Shown: positions 26,384 through 36,045, counted from the first letter of the stretch. The stretch is DNA of 64,000 nucleotides from Microbacterium sp. SORGH_AS_1204 (GCF_030818935.1 NZ_JAUTBD010000001.1:2232001-2296000), one strand, 5' to 3'. The notes: generated by a model from the sequence alone, not told the origin. Numbers and translations are program-made.

Positions 26384-28828
26384 GCGGCGGCCGCCGGCGA
26401 TCGCAGGCCCTCGACGACGGCGGCGGCGAGTTCGCGCGCAGCCTGTCGTGTCGAGGCATCGAGGTCGCGGAATGCGATCGCGCTGCCGGCGGCGATGCGC
26501 GCGTCGTACGGCATGCGGATGACGGTGCGCACGCGCGAGCGGAAGTGCGCCTCGAGCTCGCTCTCGCGAACGAGCGGAGCGCCCGGGCGAGAGTTGTTCA
26601 GCACCACCACCGCGTCGCGCACGCGTGCCGCATACCCGTTGGTCTCGAGCCACGTGAGGGTCTCGGACGCCAGGCGGGCCTCGTCGACCGAGAGCCCCGC
26701 GACGACGACGATCGTGTCGGCGAGTTCGAGGGTCGCCCCCATCACCGAATGCACGATGCCGGTACCGGTGTCGGTCAGCACGATGGAGTAGTAGTGCGAG
26801 GCGACGTCGGCGACACGGCGGTAGTCGTCGTCGCTGAAGGCCTCCGACACCCGCGGGTCCGCGTCGGACGCCAGCACGTCGAGCCGGGTCGCGTCGCGGG
26901 CCACGACGGAGGAGACGTCGTTGAAGCCGACCATCTCCTCGTGCGAGCGCACGAGGTCGCGCACGGTACGGCCGTTGGCGCTTCCGACCCGGTCGGCGAG
27001 CGTACCGCGGTCGGGATTGGCGTCGACGGCGATGATGCGATCGTCGCGCGCGTCGGCCAATGCCATGCCCAGCAGCGAGGTGACGGTGGTCTTGCCGACG
27101 CCGCCCTTGCGCGAGAGCACGGGAACGAAGCGGGCCCCGCCGGTCAGGGGGGAGCCGATGCGGCGGTCGAGAGCTTTGCGTTCGCGCGCCTTGCGGCCGT
27201 CACCGAGGTTGATGCGATGACCCGACACGGAGTACACGAGCTGCTGCCAGAGTCCCTCGGGCTCGGGCTTGGCGATCTGCCGCGGGTCGAGAAGTCGGTC
27301 GGCGGTGAGCAGGTCGGAGCTCTCACGCGTGTCGTCGATCTGCCCGATGCGCTTCGAGGTGAGGGTGACCTCGGCCGCGGGCGTGCGCACACGTTCCATC
27401 GCGTGGGCACGGTCCACGCGTGCGGCCTCCTCGGCGGCGCGCGCCGCTTCGTCGGCCTGGTGTGCGCCCCGCCGCGTCAGCGGAATGGTGCCGATGGCCG
27501 CGGTCGCCGCGCGTTCGGCGCGGGTGGAGGGCACGGGACCGGTCTCTGAGACGGACTCGGCGGCGGGCACAGAGCCCGCGGTCGGAACGGACCCCGTCGC
27601 AGGAGCCGCCGCCGGAACAGACCCGGTCGCGGGAGCCTCCGCCGGAACGAACCCGGTCGCGGGAGCCTCCGCCGGCACGGACCCCGTGGCAGGAGCGGTC
27701 GTCGGCACGGACCCGGTCGCGGGAGCCGCCGCCGGCTCGGAATCCGCGACGGGAGGGGCCGTCGCGGGACCGGTCGCCGGCGCGGCTGCGGCGGAGCTGC
27801 GGTCCTCACCTTCGGCGGAGCCCTCCGCGGCGCGGGGGGAATCGTCTTCCTTCTCGGATGCCACGTCGTCCTCACTCTGCGTCGTCACCGGCTCGTTCAC
27901 GGCCTCGTTCGCGAGGTGCGCATCGGTGACGATGTCGCCTCGCGCTTCGTCCCCGGCGTCGGCGGTTGCGTTCGCGGCGTCGCCGTCGTCGGGCGCGGGA
28001 CGGGGCAGGCGCGGGCGCGGGCACCCACGGCGCGTGGGTGAGGGCGGATGCGTTCGCGGCGTCGCCGTCGACGTCGAGTCCCTGCGCACCGTCCTCGGCC
28101 GGTGTGTCGTCCCCGTCCGCGCCATCGAGGTCGACGGGCTCGGCCGCGTCGGCTTCGAACAGCTCCACATCGTCGACGATCTCCGCGTCCCGGAGGTCGT
28201 CGGCACGGACGTCGACGCCGTCGGCGTTCGACGCGCCGTCGTGGGCACTCGCGGCGTGATCGTGGCCGGGGGCGGCGTCCTCGACGGCGGCGCCGTCTGC
28301 GCGGCCCTCGGGGTCGCTTCCGCCCGGGCTCTGGAAATCGGTGTCGACGTCCGCATCCGTCTCGTGGACGGCATGCGCCTCTGCCTGCGGAGCGGACGAC
28401 GCGAGGTGGGTCGTCACGTGATCGCCCTCGTGTTCGTCGACGAGCTCGGCATCGTGCACGTCGTCATGTTCCCCACCCCCGTGCGCCTGGTCGTCGTCAT
28501 CGGAGACGTCGTCGTGGGGTTCGAGGATGATGTCACCGGTCGGCAGCGTCTCGAGGTGGTGCACGTGGTGGATCTCGTGCTCCGCGTCGTCGGGGCGGCG
28601 CTCGTGGGGGGCATCGAGGAGGGGCAGGTCGGCGTCGTCGATGGGGATCTCGTCTTCGATCACGTCGTCGTCGATGTCGTCGTCGGCGCTCACCGGCAGG
28701 TCGACGTTGACCTGCGCGATGTGCCCACCGAGGATCGTGATGCTGGCGGTGTCGAGATTCCCGCTCTCGTCGAGGACGCCGTGCTCGGCGTTCTCGTCGG
28801 GGTTCGCGTCGGTGCGGTCGGGGGTCAC
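26380..28828 (-). CDS. MinD/ParA-like ATPase with long acidic N-terminus, apparent frameshift
   Basis: The C-terminal ~260 residues form a MinD/ParA ATPase with deviant Walker A KGGVGKTT (complement of about 27090-27115), [12 protein letters not shown] and VLTDTGTGI. The N-terminal ~270 codons, from a GTG set by GGAG, encode an Asp/Glu/His-rich, probably disordered region that runs in a different frame. Near 27990-28030, in CG-rich repeats, the reading frame must move +1; removing one C (for example TCCCGC to TCCGC) gives a continuous protein of about 815 residues. A Pro/Ala/Thr repeat linker separates the halves. Function is unknown; the acidic tail may mimic DNA or bind a basic partner (guess). 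It is coupled to def. Confidence 0.75.
27581..27730 (-). repeat. 30-bp tandem repeat coding a Pro/Ala linker
   Basis: Five units of 30 bp, each coding a variant of [10 protein letters not shown] in the MinD-like protein, with a decayed sixth unit. Divergence between copies is low, so copy number probably varies between strains. Confidence 0.85.
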
Positions 28829-28849
28829 AGCAGTCTCCAAACGGGAAGA

Positions 28850-28865
28850 GGGCGCGAAAGCGCCC
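28850..28865 (-). terminator. Short stem-loop after pyruvate carboxylase-side gap
   Basis: GGGCGC-GAAA-GCGCCC lies between the pyc stop (28875) and the GTG of the ATPase gene. pyc lies upstream, so the hairpin could terminate or attenuate transcription from pyc. There is no T tract, so this is weak. Confidence 0.35.
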
Positions 28866-28874
28866 CCCTCCAGG

Positions 28875-31800
28875 CTACTGCGCGGGGCGGATTACCAGCA
28901 AAAGGTCTCCCGCTTCCACCTGCTGTGTGATACCGATTGCGACACGTTCGACCACCCCGTCGATCGGAGAGGTGATCGCCGCCTCCATCTTCATCGCCTC
29001 GATCGAGGCCACCGCCTGACCCGCGGTGACGCGGTCGCCGGGCGCCGCCTTCAGGGTCACCACGCCCGAGAAGGGCGCCGCGACCTGACCCGGCTTGGAT
29101 GTATCCGCCTTCTCGGCCTGGCGCGACTCGACGTCGATGGAGCGGTCGCGCACGAACACCGGCCGCAGCTGCCCGTTCAGGGTGGTCATGACGGTGCGCA
29201 TGCCCTTGTCGTCCGCGTCGCCGATGGCCTCCAGCCCGACGAACAGCTGCACGCCCCGTTCGATCTCGACGACGTGCTCGCCACCGGGGCGCAGCCCGTA
29301 CAGGTAGTCGGCGGTGTCGAGCACGCTGAGGTCGCCGAAGCTCGCACGCATCTCGTCGAACGTGCGCGTCGGGCCCGGGAACAGCAGGCGGTTCAGGCGT
29401 GCGCGCCGCTCGGCGGACTCCCCCGCCAGCGCGGCGGTGTCGTCGTCGGTCAGCGCGGTGACACCGGTCTTGGCATCCCGCCCCGCGAGCACCTTCGAGC
29501 GGAACGGCTCCGGCCAGCCGCCCGGCAGGTCGCCCAGCTCCCCCGCCATGAACGCCACGACCGAATCGGGCACGTCGTACTTCTCGGGGTTCTGCGCGAA
29601 GTCGGCCGGGTCGGCCTTGACCGCGGCCAGGTGCAGGGCGAGGTCGCCCACCACCTTCGACGACGGGGTCACCTTGGGCACACGGCCCAGGATGCCGTCG
29701 GCGGCGGCGTACATGTCTTCGATGAGCTCGAAGTCGTCGGCGAGGCCCAGCGCGATCGCCTGCTGACGGAGGTTCGACAGCTGTCCGCCGGGGATCTCGT
29801 GACGGTACACGCGGCCGGTCGGTCCGGCGAGACCGGACTCGAACGGCCGGTACAGATGACGAACCGCCTCCCAATACGGCTCGAGGTCGCTGACAGCGGC
29901 GAGCGAGAGCCCGGTGTCGCGCTCGGTGTGCGCGAGCGCCGCGACCAGAGCCGACAGCGACGGCTGGCTGGTGGTGCCCGCCATCGGTGCCGCCGCGGCA
30001 TCCACGGCATCCGCCCCCGCCGCCGACGCGGCCAGCAGGGTGGCGAGCTGTCCGCCGGCGGTGTCGTGCGTGTGCACGTGGACGGGCAGGTCGAAGCGCT
30101 CGCGCAATGCCGACACGAGCTTCGCCGCGGCGGCCGGGCGCAACAGTCCCGCCATGTCCTTCACGGCGAGGATGTGCGCGCCCGCGTCGACGATCTGCTC
30201 GGCCAGACGCAGGTAGTAGTCGAGCGTGTAGAGGTTCTCGGCCGGGTCGAGGAGGTCGCCGGTATAGCACACGGCCACCTCGGCGACCGCCGTTCCCGTG
30301 GCCAGCACCGCGTCGATGGCGGGGCGCATCTGCGACACGTCGTTGAGCGCGTCGAAGATGCGGAAGATGTCGACCCCGGATGCCGCGGCCTCGGCGACGA
30401 ACGCATCGGTGACTTCCGTGGGGTACGGCGTGTAACCGACGGTGTTGCGGCCGCGCAGCAGCATCTGGATGGCCACGTTCGGCAGGGTTTCACGCAGCGC
30501 GTCGAGACGCTCCCACGGGTCTTCGCCGAGGAAGCGGAGAGCGACGTCGTAGGTCGCGCCTCCCCAGGCCTCGACCGAGAGCAGCTCGGGCGTCATGCGG
30601 GCGACGTACGGGGCGACCCGCACGAGGTCGCGGGTGCGCACGCGCGTGGCCAGCAGTGACTGGTGGGCGTCGCGGAACGTCGTCTCGGTGACGGCGAGGG
30701 CGGTCTGCTCACGCAGGGCCTTCGCGAAGCCCACCGGGCCGAGCTGCTGCAGGCGCTGACGCGATCCTGCGGGGGCGGTGTCGGCGAGGTCGAGCTTCGG
30801 TAGTTTGGCGCCGGGGTCGATCGAGAGCGGGTTCTCGCCGTTCGGGCGGTTGACCGTGGTGTCGACGAGCCACGAGAGGATCTTCGTTCCGCGGTCCTTG
30901 GATTCGCGACCCTTGAGCAGCTCGGGGCGTTCGTCGATGAACGAGGTGCTGAGGTCTCCCGCGACGAACGCCGGATCGTCGAGCACGGCCTGCAGGAACG
31001 GGATGTTGGTCGAGACGCCGCGGATACGGAACTCGGCGAGGGCGCGGCGGGCGCGCGCAACCGCCGCCGGGAAGTCGCGACCGCGACACGACAGCTTCGA
31101 CAGCATCGAGTCGAAGTGGGGGCTGACCTGGGAGCCGGCGGCGGTCGTACCGCCGTCGAGACGGATGCCGGCACCACCGGGCGAGCGGTAGGTGGTGATC
31201 TTGCCGGTGTCGGGCCGGAAGCCCTGCGTGGGGTCCTCGGTGGTGATGCGGCACTGCAACGCCGCGCCGCGCAGGTGGATGTCGTCCTGCTGCAGGTGCA
31301 GGTCGGCGAGGGTCTGCCCCGCGGCGATGCGCATCTGCGACTGCACCAGGTCGACGTCGGTGACCTCCTCGGTCACCGTGTGCTCGACCTGGATGCGGGG
31401 GTTCATCTCGATGAAGACGACCTCGCCCGCGCGCGGGCCCGCCGTCTCGAGCAGGAACTCCACGGTGCCGGCGTTCTGGTACCCGATCGACCGGGCGAAG
31501 GCGACGGCGTAGCGGTGCAGGTCGTGACGGACGCTCTCGTCGAGGTTCGGCGCCGGGGCGATCTCGATCACCTTCTGGTGGCGCCGCTGCACCGAGCAGT
31601 CGCGCTCGAACAGGTGGACCGTCTCGCCCGTGGCATCCGCGAGGATCTGCACCTCGACGTGACGTGGGCGCTGCACGGCCTGCTCGAGGAACATGCGGGG
31701 GTCGCCGAACGCGCTCTGCGCTTCGCGCATCGCCTCAGCGAGCGCCGGTGCCAGCTCGCCCTTCGCCTCGACGCGCCGCATGCCACGACCGCCGCCGCCC

Positions 31801-32282
31801 GCGACGGCCTTGGCGAACAACGGGAAGCCGATCTCGTCGGCCTGGTCGAGCAGCGCGTCGATGTCGTCCGACGCGGGCGTGGAACGCAGCACCGGGACAC
31901 CGGCGGCGATCGCGTGCTCCTTGGCCGTCACCTTGTTGCCCGCCATCGACAGCACCTCGGCGGGCGGGCCGATGAAGGTGATGCCGTGCGCGCGCGCCTT
32001 CTCGGCGAGCTCCGGGTTCTCCGACAGGAAGCCGTACCCCGGGTAGATGGCATCCGCTCCGCATTCGCGCGCGACGCGGATGATCTCGTCGACGTCGAGA
32101 TACGCGCGTACGGGGTGCCCGCGTTCGCCGATCTGGTAGGCCTCGTCGGCTTTGAGGCGGTGCAGCGACGCGCGGTCTTCGTACGGGTAGACCGCGACCG
32201 TGCGCGCCCCGACCTCGAATGCAGCGCGGAATGCGCGGATCGCGATCTCTCCGCGATTGGCGACCAGAATCTTCGAGAACAT
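28875..32282 (-). CDS. pyc: Pyruvate carboxylase
   Basis: A 1135-residue biotin enzyme making oxaloacetate from pyruvate. Order of domains: biotin carboxylase (MFSKILVANRGEIAIRAF start, GGGGRGMR ATP loop, EMNPRIQVEHTVTE), carboxyltransferase (TTFRDAHQSLLATRVR, VHVHTHDTAGGQ) and a C-terminal biotinyl domain with the modified lysine in EAMKM near 1100. Length is normal for the single-chain enzyme. The ATG has GAGGTG just before it; a longer in-frame reading lacks family sequence. It is divergent from the parA gene. Confidence 0.97.
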   Translation of the reverse strand: MFSKILVANRGEIAIRAFRAAFEVGARTVAVYPYEDRASLHRLKADEAYQIGERGHPVRAYLDVDEIIRVARECGADAIYPGYGFLSENPELAEKARAHGITFIGPPAEVLSMAGNKVTAKEHAIAAGVPVLRSTPASDDIDALLDQADEIGFPLFAKAVAGGGGRGMRRVEAKGELAPALAEAMREAQSAFGDPRMFLEQAVQRPRHVEVQILADATGETVHLFERDCSVQRRHQKVIEIAPAPNLDESVRHDLHRYAVAFARSIGYQNAGTVEFLLETAGPRAGEVVFIEMNPRIQVEHTVTEEVTDVDLVQSQMRIAAGQTLADLHLQQDDIHLRGAALQCRITTEDPTQGFRPDTGKITTYRSPGGAGIRLDGGTTAAGSQVSPHFDSMLSKLSCRGRDFPAAVARARRALAEFRIRGVSTNIPFLQAVLDDPAFVAGDLSTSFIDERPELLKGRESKDRGTKILSWLVDTTVNRPNGENPLSIDPGAKLPKLDLADTAPAGSRQRLQQLGPVGFAKALREQTALAVTETTFRDAHQSLLATRVRTRDLVRVAPYVARMTPELLSVEAWGGATYDVALRFLGEDPWERLDALRETLPNVAIQMLLRGRNTVGYTPYPTEVTDAFVAEAAASGVDIFRIFDALNDVSQMRPAIDAVLATGTAVAEVAVCYTGDLLDPAENLYTLDYYLRLAEQIVDAGAHILAVKDMAGLLRPAAAAKLVSALRERFDLPVHVHTHDTAGGQLATLLAASAAGADAVDAAAAPMAGTTSQPSLSALVAALAHTERDTGLSLAAVSDLEPYWEAVRHLYRPFESGLAGPTGRVYRHEIPGGQLSNLRQQAIALGLADDFELIEDMYAAADGILGRVPKVTPSSKVVGDLALHLAAVKADPADFAQNPEKYDVPDSVVAFMAGELGDLPGGWPEPFRSKVLAGRDAKTGVTALTDDDTAALAGESAERRARLNRLLFPGPTRTFDEMRASFGDLSVLDTADYLYGLRPGGEHVVEIERGVQLFVGLEAIGDADDKGMRTVMTTLNGQLRPVFVRDRSIDVESRQAEKADTSKPGQVAAPFSGVVTLKAAPGDRVTAGQAVASIEAMKMEAAITSPIDGVVERVAIGITQQVEAGDLLLVIRPAQ

Positions 32283-32351
32283 GCGCACCTCGCGTAAAGC
32301 TTTCCGGGGCTGAATGTGCTCACAGCCTAGGGGACGGTAACGTGGACTCTC

Positions 32352-33164
32352 GTGCACGTACTCTCCGTCAGCTCTCTCAAAGGCGGGGTCGGCAAGACGA
32401 CCGTGACACTCGGGCTGGCTTCCGCAGCCTTCGCGCGGGGCGTTCGCACCCTCGTCGTCGACCTCGACCCGCAATCCGACGTGTCGACCGGCATGGACAT
32501 CTCGGTGGCCGGCCGACTCAACATCGCCGACGTCCTGGCGAACCCCAAAGAGAAGGTCGTGCGTCAGGCGATCACCTCCAGCGGGTGGGCGAAGGTGCAC
32601 CCCGGCACCATCGACGTGCTCATCGGCAGCCCGTCGGCCATCAACTTCGACGGGCCGCACCCGAGCGTCCGCGACGTGTGGAAGCTCGAAGAGGCTCTGG
32701 CGACCATCGAGAGCGAGTACGACCTCGTGCTCATCGACTGCGCCCCCTCGCTGAACGCCCTGACGCGCACCGCGTGGGCCGCGAGCGACCGGGTCATCGT
32801 CGTGACGGAGCCGGGCCTGTTCTCCGTCGCCGCCGCCGACCGCGCCCTCCGCGCGATCGAGGAGATCCGCCGCGGCCTCTCGCCGCGCCTGCAGCCGCTC
32901 GGTGTCGTGGTCAACCGTGTGCGCCCGCAGTCGATCGAGCATCAGTTCCGCATCAAGGAGCTGCGCGACATGTTCGGTCCCCTCGTGCTGAACCCGCAGC
33001 TGCCCGAGCGCACGTCGCTGCAGCAGGCGCAAGGTGCCGCCAAGCCGCTGCACGTCTGGCCCGGCGACTCCGCACAGGAGTTGGCCGCCGACTTCGACGC
33101 ACTGCTCGACCGCATCGTGCGCACCGGCCGCATCCCCGTGACGAACGAGGCCCCCCAGGCCTGA
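32352..33164 (+). CDS. ParA-family ATPase
   Basis: A 270-residue ATPase with deviant Walker [10 protein letters not shown] (9-17), VVDLDPQSDVSTG and LVLIDCAPSLNALTR. It begins with GTG and has no strong ribosome-binding site. It lacks a ParB partner nearby. Orphan ParA/MinD-like proteins position chromosomes, plasmids or protein clusters, and the role here cannot be read. The gene is convergent with a MerR gene across a 1.07-kb palindromic repeat array; a functional link to that array is only a possibility. Confidence 0.88.
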   Translation: MHVLSVSSLKGGVGKTTVTLGLASAAFARGVRTLVVDLDPQSDVSTGMDISVAGRLNIADVLANPKEKVVRQAITSSGWAKVHPGTIDVLIGSPSAINFDGPHPSVRDVWKLEEALATIESEYDLVLIDCAPSLNALTRTAWAASDRVIVVTEPGLFSVAAADRALRAIEEIRRGLSPRLQPLGVVVNRVRPQSIEHQFRIKELRDMFGPLVLNPQLPERTSLQQAQGAAKPLHVWPGDSAQELAADFDALLDRIVRTGRIPVTNEAPQA

Positions 33165-33275
33165 GCACTGCGCTCCCCCGGACGCCGTCCCGCTGCCCCG
33201 CAGCCGGGCGGCGTCTGTCGTCGACGACGCCGCCCGCGTCGCTCGAACACGACCGTCGGCGGGCGCGCCCGGCCC

Positions 33276-34168
33276 GAGAAACGGCATCCGCGGGACGAAA
33301 CGCGTTGCCGCGGCGTTTCCTCGCGCGGATGCCGTTTATCAACCCCCCTCACACCGCGTCGGCGCCGCGCCGGGGCCCCGCGGGGCACTGCGCCGAGGCC
33401 GTGCACCATCGGGCCGGCGTCCGCACCGCGAGAAACGGCATCCGCCGGACAAAACGCGTTGCCGCGGCGTTTCCTCCCGCGAGTGCCGTTTATCGACTCC
33501 CCGCCCGCACCGCGCCGGCGTCGGCGCCGGGACACGCTGCGCGAGGCCCGCGGGGCACCGCGTGGGGGCCGTGCACCACCGGGCTGACGTCCGCACCGCG
33601 AGAAACGGCATCCGCGGGACGAAACGCGTTGCCGCGGCGTTTTCTCCCGCGAATCGCGTTTATCGACTCCCCGCCCGCACCGCACCGGCCCCGGCGCCGG
33701 GACACGCTGCGCGAGGCCCGCGGGGCACCGCGTGGGGGCCGTGCACCACCGGGCTGACGTCCGCTCCGCGAGAAACGGCATCCGCCCGACGGAACGCATT
33801 GCCGCGGCGTTTCCTCCCGCGAATCGCGTTTATCGACTCCTCGCCCGCACCGCACCGGCCCCGGCGCCGGGACACGCTGCGCGAGGCCCGCGGGGCACCG
33901 CGTGGGGGCCGTGCACCACCGGGCTGACGTCCGCACCGCGAGAAACGGCATCCGCGGGACGAAACGCGTTGCCGCGGCGTTTTCTCCCGCGAATCGCGTT
34001 TATCGACTCGCCGCCCGCACCGCGTCGGCCCCGGCGCCGGCTCCGGCGCCGGCTCCGGCGCCGGCTCCGGCTCCGGCGCACGCTGCGCGAAGCGCCTCCA
34101 GAAACGGCATCCGTGGGACGAAACGCCTCGACGCGGCGTTTGAGCCCGCATACCGCGTTCATCGACCA
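33276..34168. repeat. Array of six palindromic elements, mostly 170-bp period
   Basis: Six cores begin at 33276, 33430, 33600, 33770, 33940 and 34100. Each core is about 65 bp with nested dyads: an outer arm AAACGGCATCCGCGGGA matched by TCCCGCG(G/A)ATGCCGTTT, and an inner AAACGC ... GCGTTT. Copies 2 to 5 are exactly 170 bp apart and nearly identical between cores as well; copies 1 and 6 are diverged. In later copies the right outer arm decays to GAATCGCGTTT. No credible gene lies inside. It fills the space between convergent genes parA and merR (33165-34234). Confidence 0.9.
34033..34080. repeat. 12-bp microsatellite GGCGCCGGCTCC
   Basis: Three to four tandem copies of a 12-bp unit between the fifth and sixth palindromic cores, probably a slippage tract. 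Confidence 0.8.
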
Positions 34169-34234
34169 AAGACTCCGGGGACGGAAGACCCGGGATGCCG
34201 TGGCATCCAGCCGTCGCGAGAGTCGGGGTCGCGC

Positions 34235-34780
34235 TCAGGCGGTGCGGGCGGCGCGGCGGGCGGCGAGCTCGTCGACGGCGTCGGGCTGAGCGGTCTCGAA
34301 GTCCACGAGGGTGGACTCGACCTCACGCAGGACCTTGCCCACGGCGATGCCGAAGACGCCCTGACCGCGGCTGACGAGGTCGATGACCTCGTCGTTCGAG
34401 GTGCACAGGTACACCGACGCGCCGTCGCTCATGAGCGTCGTGCCGGCGAGGTCGCGGATGCCGGCGGCGCGCAGCTGCTCGACCGCGGTGCGGATCTGCT
34501 GCAGGGAGATGCCGGTGTCGAGCAGGCGCTTGACGAGCTTCAGCACGAGGATGTCGCGGAAACCGTAGAGCCGCTGCGATCCCGATCCGCTCGCGCCGCG
34601 CACGGTCGGGACGACGAGCTCGGTGCGTGCCCAGTAGTCGAGCTGGCGGTAGGTGATGCCGGCGGCGCGCGCGGCCACGGCCCCGCGATAACCGGTGTCG
34701 TCGTCCATCTCGGGCAGACCGTCGGTGAAGAGGAGGTCGGTGGCGAACCGGGGTTCACCGAGTGCGTCGCCAGCGTTCAT
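34235..34780 (-). CDS. MerR-family regulator (Rv1830-like)
   Basis: 181 residues with one MerR winged-helix domain: GYRGAVAARAAGITYRQLDYWARTELVVP, then RLYGFRDILVLKLVKRLLDTGISLQQIR. A C-terminal effector-like domain has no metal-binding cysteines. The start is set by GAGGAGGG eight bases before the ATG. It is the last of three genes with a GarA-like FHA protein and a second MerR, the arrangement seen as Rv1827-Rv1830 in M. tuberculosis. The DUF151 bifunctional nuclease that lies between the two MerR genes there is absent here. Confidence 0.88.
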   Translation of the reverse strand: MNAGDALGEPRFATDLLFTDGLPEMDDDTGYRGAVAARAAGITYRQLDYWARTELVVPTVRGASGSGSQRLYGFRDILVLKLVKRLLDTGISLQQIRTAVEQLRAAGIRDLAGTTLMSDGASVYLCTSNDEVIDLVSRGQGVFGIAVGKVLREVESTLVDFETAQPDAVDELAARRAARTA

Positions 34781-34876
34781 GCTCGCGTCCCTCCTCATCG
34801 GCTCGTTGCTTCCACGCTAGATCAGCGAGGGTCCCCCGGCAATGACATCCGCTCCGAGGGCCGCGGCGTGTCGCGA

Positions 34877-35563
34877 TCAGGACAGCATGCGCTCCAGCGC
34901 ATCGCGCACGAACAGCGTGCGCACCTCGTCGAGCCGCCCTGCGAGCTCGGGGGCGAGCTCGCTCGCGCGCGCCCGCGACGGCGCGTCCTGACGACGCAGG
35001 AGCGCCGACAGCGCCGACTCCACGAGGGAGACCTCGCGCTCGGCGCTCTGACGCAGCGCCCGCACGTGCCGGGGCTCGATCCCATGACGGTCGAGGGCGA
35101 CGAGGGCGCGCAGAAGCGTCACGGTCTGCTCCGGATAGCTCTCCGCCGCGGCGATCACGCCGGTGCTGACGGCATCGTTGAGCAGCTGCGGCCCGGCGCC
35201 GGCGGCGGCGAGCAGCTCGTCACGCCGGTAGCGGCGGGGGGCGCTCGTCATGGACGGCATCGAGGTGGGCGGCGCAGGGTTGCGACCCGCGTCGAGATCG
35301 GCCAGGTAGTCGCGGATGACGACGAGCGGGAGATAGTGGTCGCGCTGCAGTGTCAACGCCAGACGCAGACGCTCGAGGTCGGCGGGCGAGAACTTGCGGT
35401 AGCCCGACTCGGTCCTCGTCGGCGACACGATCCCCTGCACTTCGAGGAAGCGGAGCTTGCTGGAGGTGAGCGCCGGGAAATCCGGGGTGAGGCGCGCGAG
35501 CACCTGACCGATGCTGAGCAGCCCCGCAGCCGTCTGACGACTACGGGACGGGGCTGCCGCCAT
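34877..35563 (-). CDS. MerR-family regulator (FtsR/Rv1828-like)
   Basis: 228 residues. An N-terminal MerR domain with LLSIGQVLARLTPDFPALTSSKLRFLEVQG and SGYRKFSPADLERLRLAL is followed by a linker and an all-helical C-terminal domain. These features match the FtsR family, which in corynebacteria activates ftsZ transcription. The ATG overlaps the FHA gene stop (TGATG), so the two are coupled. Given the dyads before ftsZ, a regulatory link to ftsZ here is worth testing. Confidence 0.88.
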   Translation of the reverse strand: MAAAPSRSRQTAAGLLSIGQVLARLTPDFPALTSSKLRFLEVQGIVSPTRTESGYRKFSPADLERLRLALTLQRDHYLPLVVIRDYLADLDAGRNPAPPTSMPSMTSAPRRYRRDELLAAAGAGPQLLNDAVSTGVIAAAESYPEQTVTLLRALVALDRHGIEPRHVRALRQSAEREVSLVESALSALLRRQDAPSRARASELAPELAGRLDEVRTLFVRDALERMLS

Positions 35564-36045
35564 CAGTGCGCAGCCGCGGGCAGGTCGACCGGCGAACCGA
35601 AGAAGTTGAGGCGGAACTTGCCGATGCGCACCTCGGCGCCGTTCACGAGTGCGGCGCGGTCCACTCGCTCGCCGTTGACGTAGCTGCCGTTGAGCGAACG
35701 CTGGTCGACGATCTCGAACGCCGTCCCCGTGCGGATGATCTCGGCGTGCCGTCTCGAGACGGTGACGTCGTCGAAGAACAGATCGGCCTCGGGGTGACGG
35801 CCGACCGTGGTGGTGTCGGTGTCGAGGAGATAGCGGGCACCGGTGGTCGGACCGGAGCGCACGATGAGCAGCGCGGCACCGGAGGGCAGAGCGTCGATCG
35901 CTTCGAGCTCGGCCTCGGTGAGGTCGGCACCGAAGGGCACGAACGACAGGTCGGCGTCGTGGGTCTGCGTCGTGTCGTGCGAACGGGCGGCGGCTTCGCC
36001 CGCACGCCGGATGTCGTCTCGCTCGAATCGGCTGGTCTCGTCCAC
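35563..36045 (-). CDS. FHA-domain protein (GarA/OdhI type)
   Basis: 160 residues. An N-terminal flexible tail contains the SHDTTQTHD threonine cluster, then a C-terminal FHA domain with TVGRHPEADLFFDD, VSRRHAEI and SLNGSYVNGERV. In GarA/OdhI, phosphorylation of such N-terminal threonines makes the FHA domain fold back and releases 2-oxoglutarate dehydrogenase. The GTG start is set by AGAAGGAG seven bases upstream. It heads the three-gene group with the two MerR regulators. Confidence 0.9.
   Translation of the reverse strand: MDETSRFERDDIRRAGEAAARSHDTTQTHDADLSFVPFGADLTEAELEAIDALPSGAALLIVRSGPTTGARYLLDTDTTTVGRHPEADLFFDDVTVSRRHAEIIRTGTAFEIVDQRSLNGSYVNGERVDRAALVNGAEVRIGKFRLNFFGSPVDLPAAAH

Noticed and set aside
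33276..34168. CRISPR-like array
   Set aside because: The 170-bp units include near-identical spacers and the cores are nested palindromes; there are no cas genes.
32352..34168. A complete parABS partition module
   Set aside because: There is a ParA and a repeat array but no ParB-like or small DNA-binding gene, and the cores do not resemble parS.
33339..34289. Several overlapping open frames in the palindromic array, with repeated Arg-rich segments
   Set aside because: The similarity between them follows from the DNA repeats. None has a ribosome-binding site or a known domain.
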